Positions 25,133 to 33,749 of a stretch of 64,000 bases of DNA are shown in pieces (the stretch's first letter is position 1; every line of letters begins with the position of its first letter). The DNA comes from Alkalibacterium sp. (GTDB lineage: Bacteria; Bacillota; Bacilli; Lactobacillales; Carnobacteriaceae_A): contig JAFIFE010000011.1 of the NCBI GenBank assembly GCA_020832185.1, positions 62,001-126,000 on the forward strand. Direction: 5' to 3'. The position numbers were made by a program, and so were the translations under genes. The notes under the pieces are model-generated. The model was given only the letters and a program-made list of their open reading frames with translations, ran no database searches and was not told the DNA's origin.

Positions 25133-26686
25133 TCATAAGGGTGATGAACTTAGTGTTAACAGAACATGTTCCCGGTACTTTTTGGGAGAATACCCAATCT
25201 GCTTTTTAAAGACTTTGCTGAAGTAATTCGGATCATGATACCCCACCTCCAGAGAAATTTCCTTAATACTCTTTTCCGGGTCAAGCATTTTCTCCTTCGC
25301 TTTCTCGATCCTGCATAGGGTCAGATAATCAATATAGTTCACATTCAGTTTTTCTTTAAACAATTTACTGATGTATATCGGGCTAAGTCCGACCTTCTCC
25401 CCCAGCATATCTAAAGAAATATTTTCACTGGAATATTTTTTTATGTAATGCTTGATCTGCTGAATGCTGTCTTGTTCATTATCACTGTACATTTCCTTGT
25501 ATTTCTGATCGATCGTGTCAATATATAATCCAATTTCTTTTAAAAATTGCTGATAGGATTGGTCCTTCATAAAATAGTGATCTGTTTTTATATCTATCCC
25601 CATTTCTTCCAGAATATGATATATCATCCATATCATTTCCATCATGCGCTGTCTGGTATGATCGAGCGGGCTCTGATCGTTTTCATAACATTTAGTCAGA
25701 ATGATCAATTTGTTTTTAATGCTGGACCAGTCCCCCAGTCTGACGTGATCGAAAAATTCTTCTTTCTTGTATTTTTCCAGCAGGATGTCTCCATGATTCG
25801 ATCCTGTATCGATATCCTCATAAAACCTGAATGTTCCTGGTCTTGAGCTATCCATCATGGCAATGAGTGCTTCATGATAGGAGTTTTTCATCTGATCTAA
25901 AGAAGCGTAGACTGTTCCTACACCGACAAATGATTTCCGCTCCCTTCTCTGACCGTTTTCTCTTAACCCGTTTGTTATAACCTCAGAGACTTGAGACCGA
26001 ATACTTTTCCCCTCCTGTCGAAAAAGAATCAGGGGCAATTGTCTGCCGGAAAGAGCACCGATCCATACATTCCCTATGGCTTTAATTTGCTTAACCCAGG
26101 TGGAATACACGCTTTCCATTCCTTCAGGGATGAGGACTACCATTGCAAACATGTCATTCATATCCTTCAACTCCAGCATATCCATCAAGCTGTCCACATG
26201 AACATCATGGACGTGGTCAGACAGCAGCTGCGTTACCATATCTCTTTCGAGTACACGTTTGGACTGTTCAAACTGAACGAGCTGCTTTTTTTCCTGAGAT
26301 TTCACTCCCCATTCGTGTTCAACTTCTCTCATCACACTTCCAACAGTGGCCACGATTTCACTAATCCTGCTGGGTTTCAGAAGATAATCTTTCACACCCA
26401 TTTTGAGGGCTTCTCTCGCAAACTCAAATGTTTCATGAGCGGTCACCATAATGCATTTAACATCTGGGGAAAAACTCATGATTTCTCTGACTGCATCCAG
26501 TCCATTAAGACCGGGCATTTTAATGTCCATCAGGATAATATCAGGACAGAACGTCCGGGCCATTTCAACCGCCATCTGTCCATTTCTAGCTTCTTTCAAC
26601 ACCAGTTCTTTAAAAGAGTCGTTCAGTATTTTATGCATGCTGATACGCTCGATTTCCTCATCGTCTACAATTAACACTTTAAACAT
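25133..26686 (-). CDS. YesN-type response regulator, AraC-family output
   Basis: A 517-residue protein. The receiver domain (1-125) has the phosphorylation site Asp54 in IILMDIKMPGLNG, plus the Thr and Lys switch residues in VTAHE and LLKPS. A long central domain links to a C-terminal AraC double helix-turn-helix (about 415-515), ending FSKVFKKQIGYSPKKYR. It is the cognate regulator of the upstream kinase gene, overlapping by eight bases. The likely target is the sugar-uptake operon next door, as for YesN/LytS pairs controlling xylose transport in Clostridium. No direct operator has been identified. Confidence 0.88.
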   Translation of the reverse strand: MFKVLIVDDEEIERISMHKILNDSFKELVLKEARNGQMAVEMARTFCPDIILMDIKMPGLNGLDAVREIMSFSPDVKCIMVTAHETFEFAREALKMGVKDYLLKPSRISEIVATVGSVMREVEHEWGVKSQEKKQLVQFEQSKRVLERDMVTQLLSDHVHDVHVDSLMDMLELKDMNDMFAMVVLIPEGMESVYSTWVKQIKAIGNVWIGALSGRQLPLILFRQEGKSIRSQVSEVITNGLRENGQRRERKSFVGVGTVYASLDQMKNSYHEALIAMMDSSRPGTFRFYEDIDTGSNHGDILLEKYKKEEFFDHVRLGDWSSIKNKLIILTKCYENDQSPLDHTRQRMMEMIWMIYHILEEMGIDIKTDHYFMKDQSYQQFLKEIGLYIDTIDQKYKEMYSDNEQDSIQQIKHYIKKYSSENISLDMLGEKVGLSPIYISKLFKEKLNVNYIDYLTLCRIEKAKEKMLDPEKSIKEISLEVGYHDPNYFSKVFKKQIGYSPKKYREHVLLTLSSSPL

Positions 26687-28127
26687 GCTCACTTACTCCC
26701 CTCTGCTTTGGAATAAATAGTCTGATCACTGTCCCCAGCCCCAGTTTGCTTTCTATCTGTATCAAATCGTCGCTATCATAAAACAACTGCATCCGTTTGA
26801 CTACATTGATAAAACCGATACCTGTTGAATGGCCTTCTTTTGAGACGTATGATCCATCAAGTAAACGGTCTGACGTTTCTTGTGCTATCCCTGGCCCGTC
26901 GTCTTCTATTTCTATTCGTATAAAGTCACGGTCATTCTTGATCCGGAAGGTCACTTTCCCGCCTTCTTCTCTGGTCTCCACTGAATGAATGATCGCATTT
27001 TCGATGATAGGCTGAAGGGTGAGCGCCGGTATTCGACTATCTAAAAGCGTGTCATCTATATCTTTTAAGAAAATCAGTCGTTCAGTGTATCTTGCTTTTT
27101 GAATAGCCATATAGCGGTCCAAAATTGCGACTTCTTCCATCAAGGTCACCGATCGGTCCAGGCTTTTTAGATTGTAGCGCAGCAGATCAGCTACATTGAC
27201 CAGCATGTCACTGGTTTCCTGAGAGCCTTCAAGGTATGCCTTTTTAGATATTGTATTTAATGTATTAAAGAGAAAGTGAGGATTGATTTGACTCTGTAAG
27301 CTTCTAAATTGACTTTCGTGTAATAAAATTTTATTATCCTGCAGTTCTTTTTCAAGTTCTGCCTGCTTTTGAATTTCCAGTATCAGATTATTGATATTCA
27401 ATCTCATCCGGTTGAAGGTCTTAGCTAAAAATGAGAATTCATCATTGGAATGGACCGTTACCACTTTTTCAAAATCGCCTAGTGATAAGGTGTTTGCCGC
27501 TTCCGTCAACTGGTTAATCGGCCGGGTGATGCTTCTTGAGAGCATGTAGGAGAACATCATCAAAGTGAAGGTCAGGAGCAAAATGAGCCAAATCCCAAAT
27601 CTGTTGACTTCAGTAGATCTGGCAATGATGCCTCTATATACGACATCATACGTTTCTATTTCAGTTTCCACCAAAGACGTTTTAGTATCAGAAATGTAAT
27701 TCGCGATCCGAGTGGCTTCACTGAATTCTCTAAACGCTGCTTCCGAGTCCTCCTGATCTGCAAGGCTGATCGACCGTTGAACGGTTGCCATTAAGCTATC
27801 CATTAAGTGAATATAGTTGACCAGCTCAAATTCATTCTCAACGTGACCCAGTTCCCAGATTTGGCTTTCCATGCTCAAAATAGCTGATTCACTATCTTCA
27901 ATTTTTCTCATATTAGCAGGCGTTGGATCGTACAGGTAATTATTTAATTCAGTAATAAGAGTCTGGCTGTCCTCATTCGCTTCATTTAAAACCAAGTACC
28001 GCTGCAATATTTCATTATACTGGTCATGCGTCTGACGGATATATAAGCTCAGTGCAATCCATATCCCCATCATAATCACCACAATGACAGAGGTCAGCGT
28101 AAATATTTTTTTCTGTATCGTATTCAT
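26679..28127 (-). CDS. YesM/LytS-type sensor histidine kinase
   Basis: A 482-residue membrane kinase with helices at about 9-30 and 178-197 flanking a 145-residue extracellular sensing loop, then HAMP, then the His_kinase domain with the phosphorylated His284 in QINPHFLFNTLN, N-box IIENAIIHSV and G-boxes DDGPGI and STGIGF. It is of the family that pairs with an AraC-output regulator. Its start overlaps the stop of the upstream sugar-binding protein by four bases, so sensor and binding protein are translationally coupled, suggesting that the binding protein presents the ligand to the kinase's extracellular domain. Confidence 0.88.
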   Translation of the reverse strand: MNTIQKKIFTLTSVIVVIMMGIWIALSLYIRQTHDQYNEILQRYLVLNEANEDSQTLITELNNYLYDPTPANMRKIEDSESAILSMESQIWELGHVENEFELVNYIHLMDSLMATVQRSISLADQEDSEAAFREFSEATRIANYISDTKTSLVETEIETYDVVYRGIIARSTEVNRFGIWLILLLTFTLMMFSYMLSRSITRPINQLTEAANTLSLGDFEKVVTVHSNDEFSFLAKTFNRMRLNINNLILEIQKQAELEKELQDNKILLHESQFRSLQSQINPHFLFNTLNTISKKAYLEGSQETSDMLVNVADLLRYNLKSLDRSVTLMEEVAILDRYMAIQKARYTERLIFLKDIDDTLLDSRIPALTLQPIIENAIIHSVETREEGGKVTFRIKNDRDFIRIEIEDDGPGIAQETSDRLLDGSYVSKEGHSTGIGFINVVKRMQLFYDSDDLIQIESKLGLGTVIRLFIPKQRGVSEHV

Positions 28128-29101
28128 AGGCCGTCCTGCGATTCTCTGATTCTGACTGGAGTAAAGTACCCATCAAAATCCAGAGGGACGGTCTCCCCTT
28201 CCAGCCATTCAATCAGCAAGCCTACACCCCAATTACCCATCTTTTCCGGATCTTGAGCAACGATCGCATCGAGCTTGCCCTGCTGCATCAGTGAATCGAT
28301 ATCAGCATGATCGTCAAAAGAATAATTGTATAACGGCGCTATCTGCTTGCGTCTGCTAATTTCCTGGATCATTCCTGAAGCAGCATCCGCGTTTACTGCA
28401 ATAAAGCCTTCAATATCGGGATACTGATTTAGCAAATTTTGTGTGGTGGCCATTACTTTATCTTTAGACGGATCAGTGGGTACTTTGATGAGTGTGATGT
28501 CTGGATACAGTTTTAATATGGATTCGATTCCTTCCATCCTTAGGGTCTGATAATAGTGAGTGTTTTCATCCAATAGAATCGCTACTTCACCCGTTTCTCC
28601 CATATCTGCTATAAGCTGCTGGGCAATCAGTTTTCCGGCAAGAAAGTGATCGGAGCCGACATAGGTCCGTCGCAGACTCTCTTCCATAGGCACATCTTCC
28701 CCAATCGTTATAATTGGAATACTGTAGAATGCAGCTTTCACTTTTGTTAATTCTTTGAATGCTTCCTCATCCAGTCCCTGCACAATGATGCCATCCACTC
28801 TAGAGTGGATGCCTAGTTCAAGGTTGCTTAAAAAGACTTCATCGTTTTTCCCGTAATTATTCAGCACTTCCAGCATCACGCCTTCCTGCTCAGCTCTCTC
28901 GACAGCCCCTTTTGCTACACTGTTCCAGAAGGGCGTGTCACTGTCCTGGCTGATCAGTACCAATCGGTAATGCTGATTCTCCCGTGATAGGGGTAAAGGC
29001 TCATGCCACTCTGTATTAATAATGCTTTCCGCTGATACATACGTTAAATACCCAAGCACACTTAAAGTGAGCAGAGCAAATAGGCTAAGTAATTTGTTCA
29101 T
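28124..29101 (-). CDS. Sugar-sensing substrate-binding protein (XylFII-like accessory)
   Basis: A 325-residue type I periplasmic-binding-like protein with an N-terminal membrane helix and no lipobox Cys, so likely an uncleaved anchor. Motifs such as LISQDSDTPFWNSVAKGA, VDGIIVQGLDE, VGSDHFLAGKLIAQQL and FIAVNADAASGMI are of the ribose/xylose-binding family, but the protein is smaller than, and distinct from, the transporter's binding proteins. In Clostridium beijerinckii XylFII binds xylose and activates LytS. This gene occupies the same place directly before a kinase and regulator. I infer an equivalent sensing role for it. Confidence 0.8.
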   Translation of the reverse strand: MNKLLSLFALLTLSVLGYLTYVSAESIINTEWHEPLPLSRENQHYRLVLISQDSDTPFWNSVAKGAVERAEQEGVMLEVLNNYGKNDEVFLSNLELGIHSRVDGIIVQGLDEEAFKELTKVKAAFYSIPIITIGEDVPMEESLRRTYVGSDHFLAGKLIAQQLIADMGETGEVAILLDENTHYYQTLRMEGIESILKLYPDITLIKVPTDPSKDKVMATTQNLLNQYPDIEGFIAVNADAASGMIQEISRRKQIAPLYNYSFDDHADIDSLMQQGKLDAIVAQDPEKMGNWGVGLLIEWLEGETVPLDFDGYFTPVRIRESQDGL

Positions 29102-29117
29102 TCAAGCACCTCTTTTA

Positions 29118-29132
29118 TGTAAACGTTTTACA
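29118..29132. promoter_or_regulatory. Inverted repeat, cre-like but one base longer
   Basis: TGTAAACGTTTTACA lies 17 bases before the sensing-protein start codon. It resembles a catabolite-responsive element with a one-base insertion, so CcpA or another LacI-family regulator is possible. Confidence 0.4.
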
Positions 29133-29181
29133 CTCCCTATCTTACAGCCTTGCTCACCTTCTAGCAATATAATAATAAAAT

Positions 29182-29235
29182 ACTCCACACTCATTTTATG
29201 GTCGGTGATACCCTGTTGACCAAATAGTGTGGAGT
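29182..29235 (-). terminator. Hairpin between permease gene and sensory operon
   Basis: ACTCCACACT (29182-29191) pairs with AGTGTGGAGT (29226-29235), with TGGTC/GACCA inside. On the minus strand ATTTTATTATTAT follows, so it probably ends the transporter transcript, leaving the sensory genes with their own promoter. Confidence 0.65.
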
Positions 29236-29286
29236 TCATTTTGACGTATCAGTTCATAGCAGGTGGTGACATTTCACTGGATCCTT

Positions 29287-30462
29287 TTATTTTCCTCGTT
29301 TCCGTGTGATGACGTCGAATATAACAGCCCCTGCAAGAACGCCTCCTCGAATCATATACTGATAAGAAATGCCTACACCCATCAAGTTCATCCCATTGGT
29401 TAAAGACGCCATTACTATAGCACCAATGATGGCACCCGTAACTTTTCCCACGCCCCCTGCAGAAGACACACCGCCGACATAAGCAGCTGCAATAGCATCC
29501 AGTTCAAACAGCATACCGGCAGTGGTTGTGGCAGACTGTAGACGAGCCGTATACATGATGCCTGATAAGGCTGCCAGCATGGACATAGATCCCATGACCA
29601 TATAGGTCACTTTCTTGACGTTAATGCCGCTCAAGTGTGCAGCCTCAGGATTACTGCCGACTGCGTATATCTGACGGCCTAAAACTGTTTTGCTTGTAAT
29701 AAAGTGATAAATCATCGTCACGACCAGCACAATGATCACAGTCCATGAGAACCCATTGTACCCGGCTAAAATATACGTAATGTATCCGATGATAAACGAA
29801 ATAAATACCAGCTTCAGAACAAAAATCGGCACAGAAACCACTTCAAAGGTGTACTTTATCCGGTCGATTCTTGTTTTGATTTCTCCGTAAACAAAAAACA
29901 GGATCGTAATCAATCCAATCAGCAGGGTTGTCAGATGTAAACTGTTAATTTCCATGACTGATGGAATAAACCCATTTCCGATAGCATTAAAAAAAGTGTT
30001 CTGCACAATAATCGTACCCGTTCCGGCTGTTACCTGGAGTAAGGCCCCCCTGAAGATAAGCATGCCAGCCAAGGTAGCCACGAATGCAGGTATGCCCAGT
30101 TGAGCAATGAGTAAGCCGTTGAAGAGTCCAATGACCATCCCCAATAATAAGATCACAGGTATGACCAGAAAGACGGACCACCCTTGCTGCATCAAAAGGA
30201 TTGCAGCAACTGCACCTAAAAATCCGGCAATATATCCTACTGATAAATCAATGTGTCGAATAACGATAACCAGGGTCATCCCAACAGCCAATACTGCGAT
30301 ATACCCTGCGGAATCAAGTAAGTTACTAATGTTACGGGACGACATGAACATGCCGTTTGTCAGCACATTAAACGTGATCATGATGACAAATAGTGCGATG
30401 AACATGCCATAATCTCTAATGTTTTCTTTAATTAAAGCTTTCGCTTCATTCACAATTCTCAT
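29287..30462 (-). CDS. Monosaccharide ABC transporter permease (XylH/MmsB/GguB-like)
   Basis: A 391-residue integral membrane protein with about ten helices, of the BPD_transp_2 family used by ribose, xylose and multiple-monosaccharide importers. The conserved EAA-like stretch AYVGGVSSAGGVGKVTGAIIGA is near the C-terminus, and GRQIYAVGSNPEAAHLSGI precedes it. The length, near 390 residues rather than 320 as in RbsC, is that of the XylH/GguB branch. It is third gene of the uptake operon, starting 12 bases after the ATPase stop. Confidence 0.9.
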   Translation of the reverse strand: MRIVNEAKALIKENIRDYGMFIALFVIMITFNVLTNGMFMSSRNISNLLDSAGYIAVLAVGMTLVIVIRHIDLSVGYIAGFLGAVAAILLMQQGWSVFLVIPVILLLGMVIGLFNGLLIAQLGIPAFVATLAGMLIFRGALLQVTAGTGTIIVQNTFFNAIGNGFIPSVMEINSLHLTTLLIGLITILFFVYGEIKTRIDRIKYTFEVVSVPIFVLKLVFISFIIGYITYILAGYNGFSWTVIIVLVVTMIYHFITSKTVLGRQIYAVGSNPEAAHLSGINVKKVTYMVMGSMSMLAALSGIMYTARLQSATTTAGMLFELDAIAAAYVGGVSSAGGVGKVTGAIIGAIVMASLTNGMNLMGVGISYQYMIRGGVLAGAVIFDVITRKRGK

Positions 30463-30474
30463 TTGTTTCTCCTC

Positions 30475-31995
30475 CTATTGTGTAGCCAGTTCCATTATTT
30501 TCTCCTGATCTGCTTCATCAGATGTGATTTCGCCTTTGATTTCCCCTTCAGCCATAACATAGATCCTGTCGCTCATGCCCAACACCTCTCCTAATTCAGA
30601 AGAAATCATGATGATGCTCATTCCGCGACTGATCAGTTCATTCATGACGGTGTAGATTTCAAATTTAGCTCCAACATCTATTCCTCGTGTCGGTTCATCC
30701 AAAATAAGGATATCCGGTGAGACAAACAGCCACTTACTTATAGAGACTTTCTGCTGATTCCCTCCACTTAATTTCCCTACCAGCTGATTGATCGAGGAGG
30801 ACTTGATATTGATTGAATCCTTATACCTTTCTGCAACAGTTACTTCTTCATTCATATTTAAGATTCCATTGGAGGAAATCCCATTTAAATTGGCAGCGGT
30901 AATATTCGTCGTGATGTTTTGTGTGAGAAACAATCCTTTTCCTTTGCGGTCTTCAGTGACATAAGCAAGCCCTTCTTTGATGGCATCGCTCGTATGTTTA
31001 AAATGAGTCGCTTTATTGTTAAGTAAAAGGGTCCCTTTTATTTTGTAGTTTTTAGGATTACCGAACATGCTCAATGCCAGTTCAGTTCTTCCTGACCCCA
31101 TCAGTCCAGCCAATCCAATGATTTCACCTTTTCTGAGTGAAATATCTGCTTTTTTAACGACGTGACGCCCGAGCTGCTGATCGTAAGCGGACCAGTCCTG
31201 AAGCTCGAGTACCGTCTCACCGATTTTCTTTTCAGGTCGCTTAGGGTAAATATCGTTTAGTTCGCGGCCCACCATATTTTTAATGATCGTCCGCTCATTG
31301 ACTTCACCTTTTTTGGCATCCAGTGTACAAATGGTCTGTCCATCACGAATAACGGTTGCTTTGTCTGCAATCGTGACCACTTCTTTCAGTTTATGAGTGA
31401 TCATGATGCACGTTATTCCCTGTGTTTTTAATGCTTTGATCAGATTCAGCAGATTTTCGCTGTCGTCCTCATTCAGAGCAGCCGTTGGTTCATCCAGAAT
31501 AAGTAGTTGAACATTTTTACTTAAGGCTTTGGCAATTTCCACTAATTGCTGTTTGCCGACCCCTAAATCTTTGATCAGTGTTTCTGGTTTTACTTTTAAA
31601 TTCACTTTTTTCAGCATGTCTATGGATTTGATAATCGTCTGATTCCAGTTGATGATGCCCTTGTTTTTTACTTCGTTGCCTATATAAATATTCTCATACA
31701 CGGGGAGATCCGGAAAAAGAGCCAGTTCCTGATAAATAATTGCAATCCCTGCATTTTCACTGTCGTTGATTGTATTAAACTGCTGCACCTTCCCATTCAA
31801 TACAATGTCTCCGTCATATTCTCCGTAAGGATAAACCCCACTGAGCACTTTCATTAGAGTCGACTTGCCTGCCCCATTTTCACCTACCAGACAGTGGATT
31901 TCTCCTTTTTCAACTTGAAATGTCACGTTATCCAGAGCCTTTACTCCAGGAAATTCCTTCGTGATCGTGTGCATCTCTAGAATGTTTTCCGCCAT
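30475..31995 (-). CDS. Monosaccharide ABC transporter ATPase (XylG/MmsA/GguA-like)
   Basis: A 506-residue protein with two tandem ABC domains. The first has Walker A GENGAGKST, signature VGKQQLVEI and Walker B LLILDEPTAAL. The second has the usual degenerate Walker A GLMGSGRTE, a canonical LSGGNQQKV signature, and LILDEPTRGIDVG. It powers import of a monosaccharide with the permease and binding protein. The ATG at 31995 is chosen, since AGGTGGG lies there. The gap to the binding-protein gene holds a perfect hairpin, commonly used to make more binding protein than ATPase. Confidence 0.92.
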   Translation of the reverse strand: MAENILEMHTITKEFPGVKALDNVTFQVEKGEIHCLVGENGAGKSTLMKVLSGVYPYGEYDGDIVLNGKVQQFNTINDSENAGIAIIYQELALFPDLPVYENIYIGNEVKNKGIINWNQTIIKSIDMLKKVNLKVKPETLIKDLGVGKQQLVEIAKALSKNVQLLILDEPTAALNEDDSENLLNLIKALKTQGITCIMITHKLKEVVTIADKATVIRDGQTICTLDAKKGEVNERTIIKNMVGRELNDIYPKRPEKKIGETVLELQDWSAYDQQLGRHVVKKADISLRKGEIIGLAGLMGSGRTELALSMFGNPKNYKIKGTLLLNNKATHFKHTSDAIKEGLAYVTEDRKGKGLFLTQNITTNITAANLNGISSNGILNMNEEVTVAERYKDSINIKSSSINQLVGKLSGGNQQKVSISKWLFVSPDILILDEPTRGIDVGAKFEIYTVMNELISRGMSIIMISSELGEVLGMSDRIYVMAEGEIKGEITSDEADQEKIMELATQ

Positions 31996-32031
31996 AATAC
32001 TTCCCACCTTCATCTCATACATTTAGAATAA

Positions 32032-32061
32032 GAAATAGTGATAGCAAGCTATCACTATTTC
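32032..32061 (-). terminator. Intercistronic hairpin after the binding-protein gene
   Basis: GAAATAGTGATAG pairs perfectly with CTATCACTATTTC around CAAG. There is no real T-run, so it probably stabilises the binding-protein message or lets only part of the transcripts through. Confidence 0.65.
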
Positions 32062-32085
32062 CCGGTCCTATCCTTCTTATACAGA

Positions 32086-33270
32086 TTAGTCTAATCCAGT
32101 AAACTCGCTGGCTTCATAGTAGCCTGAATCGATCAGTTCAGATTGAACATTGCCTTCATCCACAACGATTACTTCAGATTGCATCGCTTCTACATCTTTA
32201 GCTCCATTGTTATAAGAGCCTGTAGTTTCAGGTGTGTCCCCATCTAATATAGTGATCGCCATTCCCATCGCATCTTCAACCAGGCGACGGACATCTTTGA
32301 ATACGGTCATTGACTGTTTGCCATCAATAATATATTGAATCGATGCCATTTCAGCATCTTGGCCTGTGATTGTGTAGCTTGTAATATCACTGTCTGCTGA
32401 AAACGTATCTGCTATTGAACGAGCTGTTCCATCATTTGGTGCAAGGATGGCTACGTCTCCTTTGAAGTCGTCTCCAGCTGCTGTCAAGTGTGTTTGTGCT
32501 CTGTTGATTGCTTCATTCGGATCCCAGTTTGTAGTAATTTGACCCATAATGCTGCCCATCTGGTCACGTGTCAGTTCAGCTGTGTCAGATAAAGCGTCTG
32601 CTTCACTTGAATTAGCTATAACAAATGTGCCGTCAGCAATTTTCGGCTGAAGGACTGACCATGCCCCTTCGAAGAATAAGAAAGCATTATTATCTGATGA
32701 TGCACCCGCATATAGATATAGAGGAATATCTGATCCTTCCGCATTGTCAATTAGGTATTGTCCCTGAGCTTCTCCCACAGCCACACTATCGAATGTGACA
32801 TAATAGTCAACCGCTTCAGTGCTCGTGATCAGGCGGTCATATGAAATGACTGTGATGCCTTCATCCGCTGCTGCTTGTGCTGCGGCACCTGCTGCGTCTC
32901 CGTCATGAGGACTCATGATCAATACATCGATTCCTTTGCTTACTAATGTTTCCACGTTCTGCAGTTCATTAGCTGATGATCCCTGACTGAATAAAATTTC
33001 CGTCGTATAGTCTGAGTCAGCTAAAGCATCCATGAATCGCTGCTCATCCTGTACCCAACGCGGTTCGTCACGAGTCGGTAAAATGATTCCTACATCTAAT
33101 CCCCCATCTGAGTCTTCATTTGTATCTGAATCTTCCTCGACTTCTTCAGTATTATCTTCTTCAGCATCTTCGACGACATTCGCTTCAGTATCTCCATTAC
33201 ATCCTGCCAGTACCACACTTAATAACCCAGTCATCATTAACAATCTTGAACGCTTCACTACTTCTAACAT
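32086..33270 (-). CDS. Monosaccharide-binding lipoprotein of ABC transporter (ChvE/XylF-like)
   Basis: A 394-residue lipoprotein: signal with VLAGC (lipid Cys24), a very acidic spacer (Glu/Asp-rich, residues 30-55), then a type I binding domain with ILPTRDEPRWVQDEQRF, IDVLIMSPHDGDAAG, ITVISYDRL, YYVTFDSVAVGEAQG and ITGQDAEM, which is the pattern of multiple-monosaccharide (ChvE) and xylose binding proteins. It delivers sugar to the permease downstream. The ATG at 33270 (GAAAGGGG upstream) replaces a longer frame whose first 52 residues are not protein-like. It is the first gene of the uptake operon. Confidence 0.9.
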   Translation of the reverse strand: MLEVVKRSRLLMMTGLLSVVLAGCNGDTEANVVEDAEEDNTEEVEEDSDTNEDSDGGLDVGIILPTRDEPRWVQDEQRFMDALADSDYTTEILFSQGSSANELQNVETLVSKGIDVLIMSPHDGDAAGAAAQAAADEGITVISYDRLITSTEAVDYYVTFDSVAVGEAQGQYLIDNAEGSDIPLYLYAGASSDNNAFLFFEGAWSVLQPKIADGTFVIANSSEADALSDTAELTRDQMGSIMGQITTNWDPNEAINRAQTHLTAAGDDFKGDVAILAPNDGTARSIADTFSADSDITSYTITGQDAEMASIQYIIDGKQSMTVFKDVRRLVEDAMGMAITILDGDTPETTGSYNNGAKDVEAMQSEVIVVDEGNVQSELIDSGYYEASEFTGLD

Positions 33271-33328
33271 TTTATTACCCCTTTCAAATTTTATTTCTAA
33301 CGTAAGTTTACCCTCTAAACTCACTCGC

Positions 33329-33342
33329 TGTAAGCGCATACT
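33329..33342. promoter_or_regulatory. cre-like site overlapping the sugar-operon promoter
   Basis: TGTAAGCGCATACT matches the catabolite-responsive-element pattern TGNAARCGNWWWCA at 13 of 14 positions. It overlaps a minus-strand TATAGT -10 box (33340-33345), a position where CcpA binding would block initiation. The -35 is weak. Confidence 0.55.
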
Positions 33343-33426
33343 ATAGTAAATAATTAATATCGTCTGGAATTTTTTAATACGGTCAATTTTTTTAGCAGCA
33401 CTGGGTTGATCTCTTCTCTTTTGCAC

Positions 33427-33468
33427 AAAAAAAGCTGAACCTCTCCATTAAAGGAGACATCCAGCTTT
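33427..33468 (-). terminator. Terminator of the 88-residue protein gene
   Basis: AAAGCTG...CTCTCC pairs with GGAGA...CAGCTTT, followed on the minus strand by seven T. Confidence 0.8.
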
Positions 33469-33482
33469 GAATAAGTATGGGG

Positions 33483-33749
33483 TTAGTTTTTGTAATATCG
33501 TAAATTTTCGAATGAGATAGATCGGATCATTTTTCTGTCCGGTGCATCTTCCTCCATGAGAGAAACCTTTGCTGCCTTCATATCAAACAAGTCGTCCCAT
33601 TGCATGTGATACCTGCTCAAAATCGTATCCAGTGGGCAATCCAGTTCGCCATCTGCATTTTCAATCATTTCATTTTCTCGAATAAATAATTCTTTGGATT
33701 CCGTCGGTGTTTCAATGACATAAACGAATCGCTTATTTAGTGTGTTCAT
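33483..33749 (-). CDS. Hypothetical cytosolic protein (88 aa)
   Basis: An 88-residue, mildly acidic soluble protein with no membrane helix and no cysteine-rich motif apart from one Cys near residue 38 (ELDCPLDT). It has AGGGATGAG before the ATG and its own terminator. The composition (mixed charged and hydrophobic, mixed alpha/beta pattern) looks like a real folded protein. I do not recognise a family. Both neighbours are unrelated, so context gives no clue. Confidence 0.55.
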   Translation of the reverse strand: MNTLNKRFVYVIETPTESKELFIRENEMIENADGELDCPLDTILSRYHMQWDDLFDMKAAKVSLMEEDAPDRKMIRSISFENLRYYKN

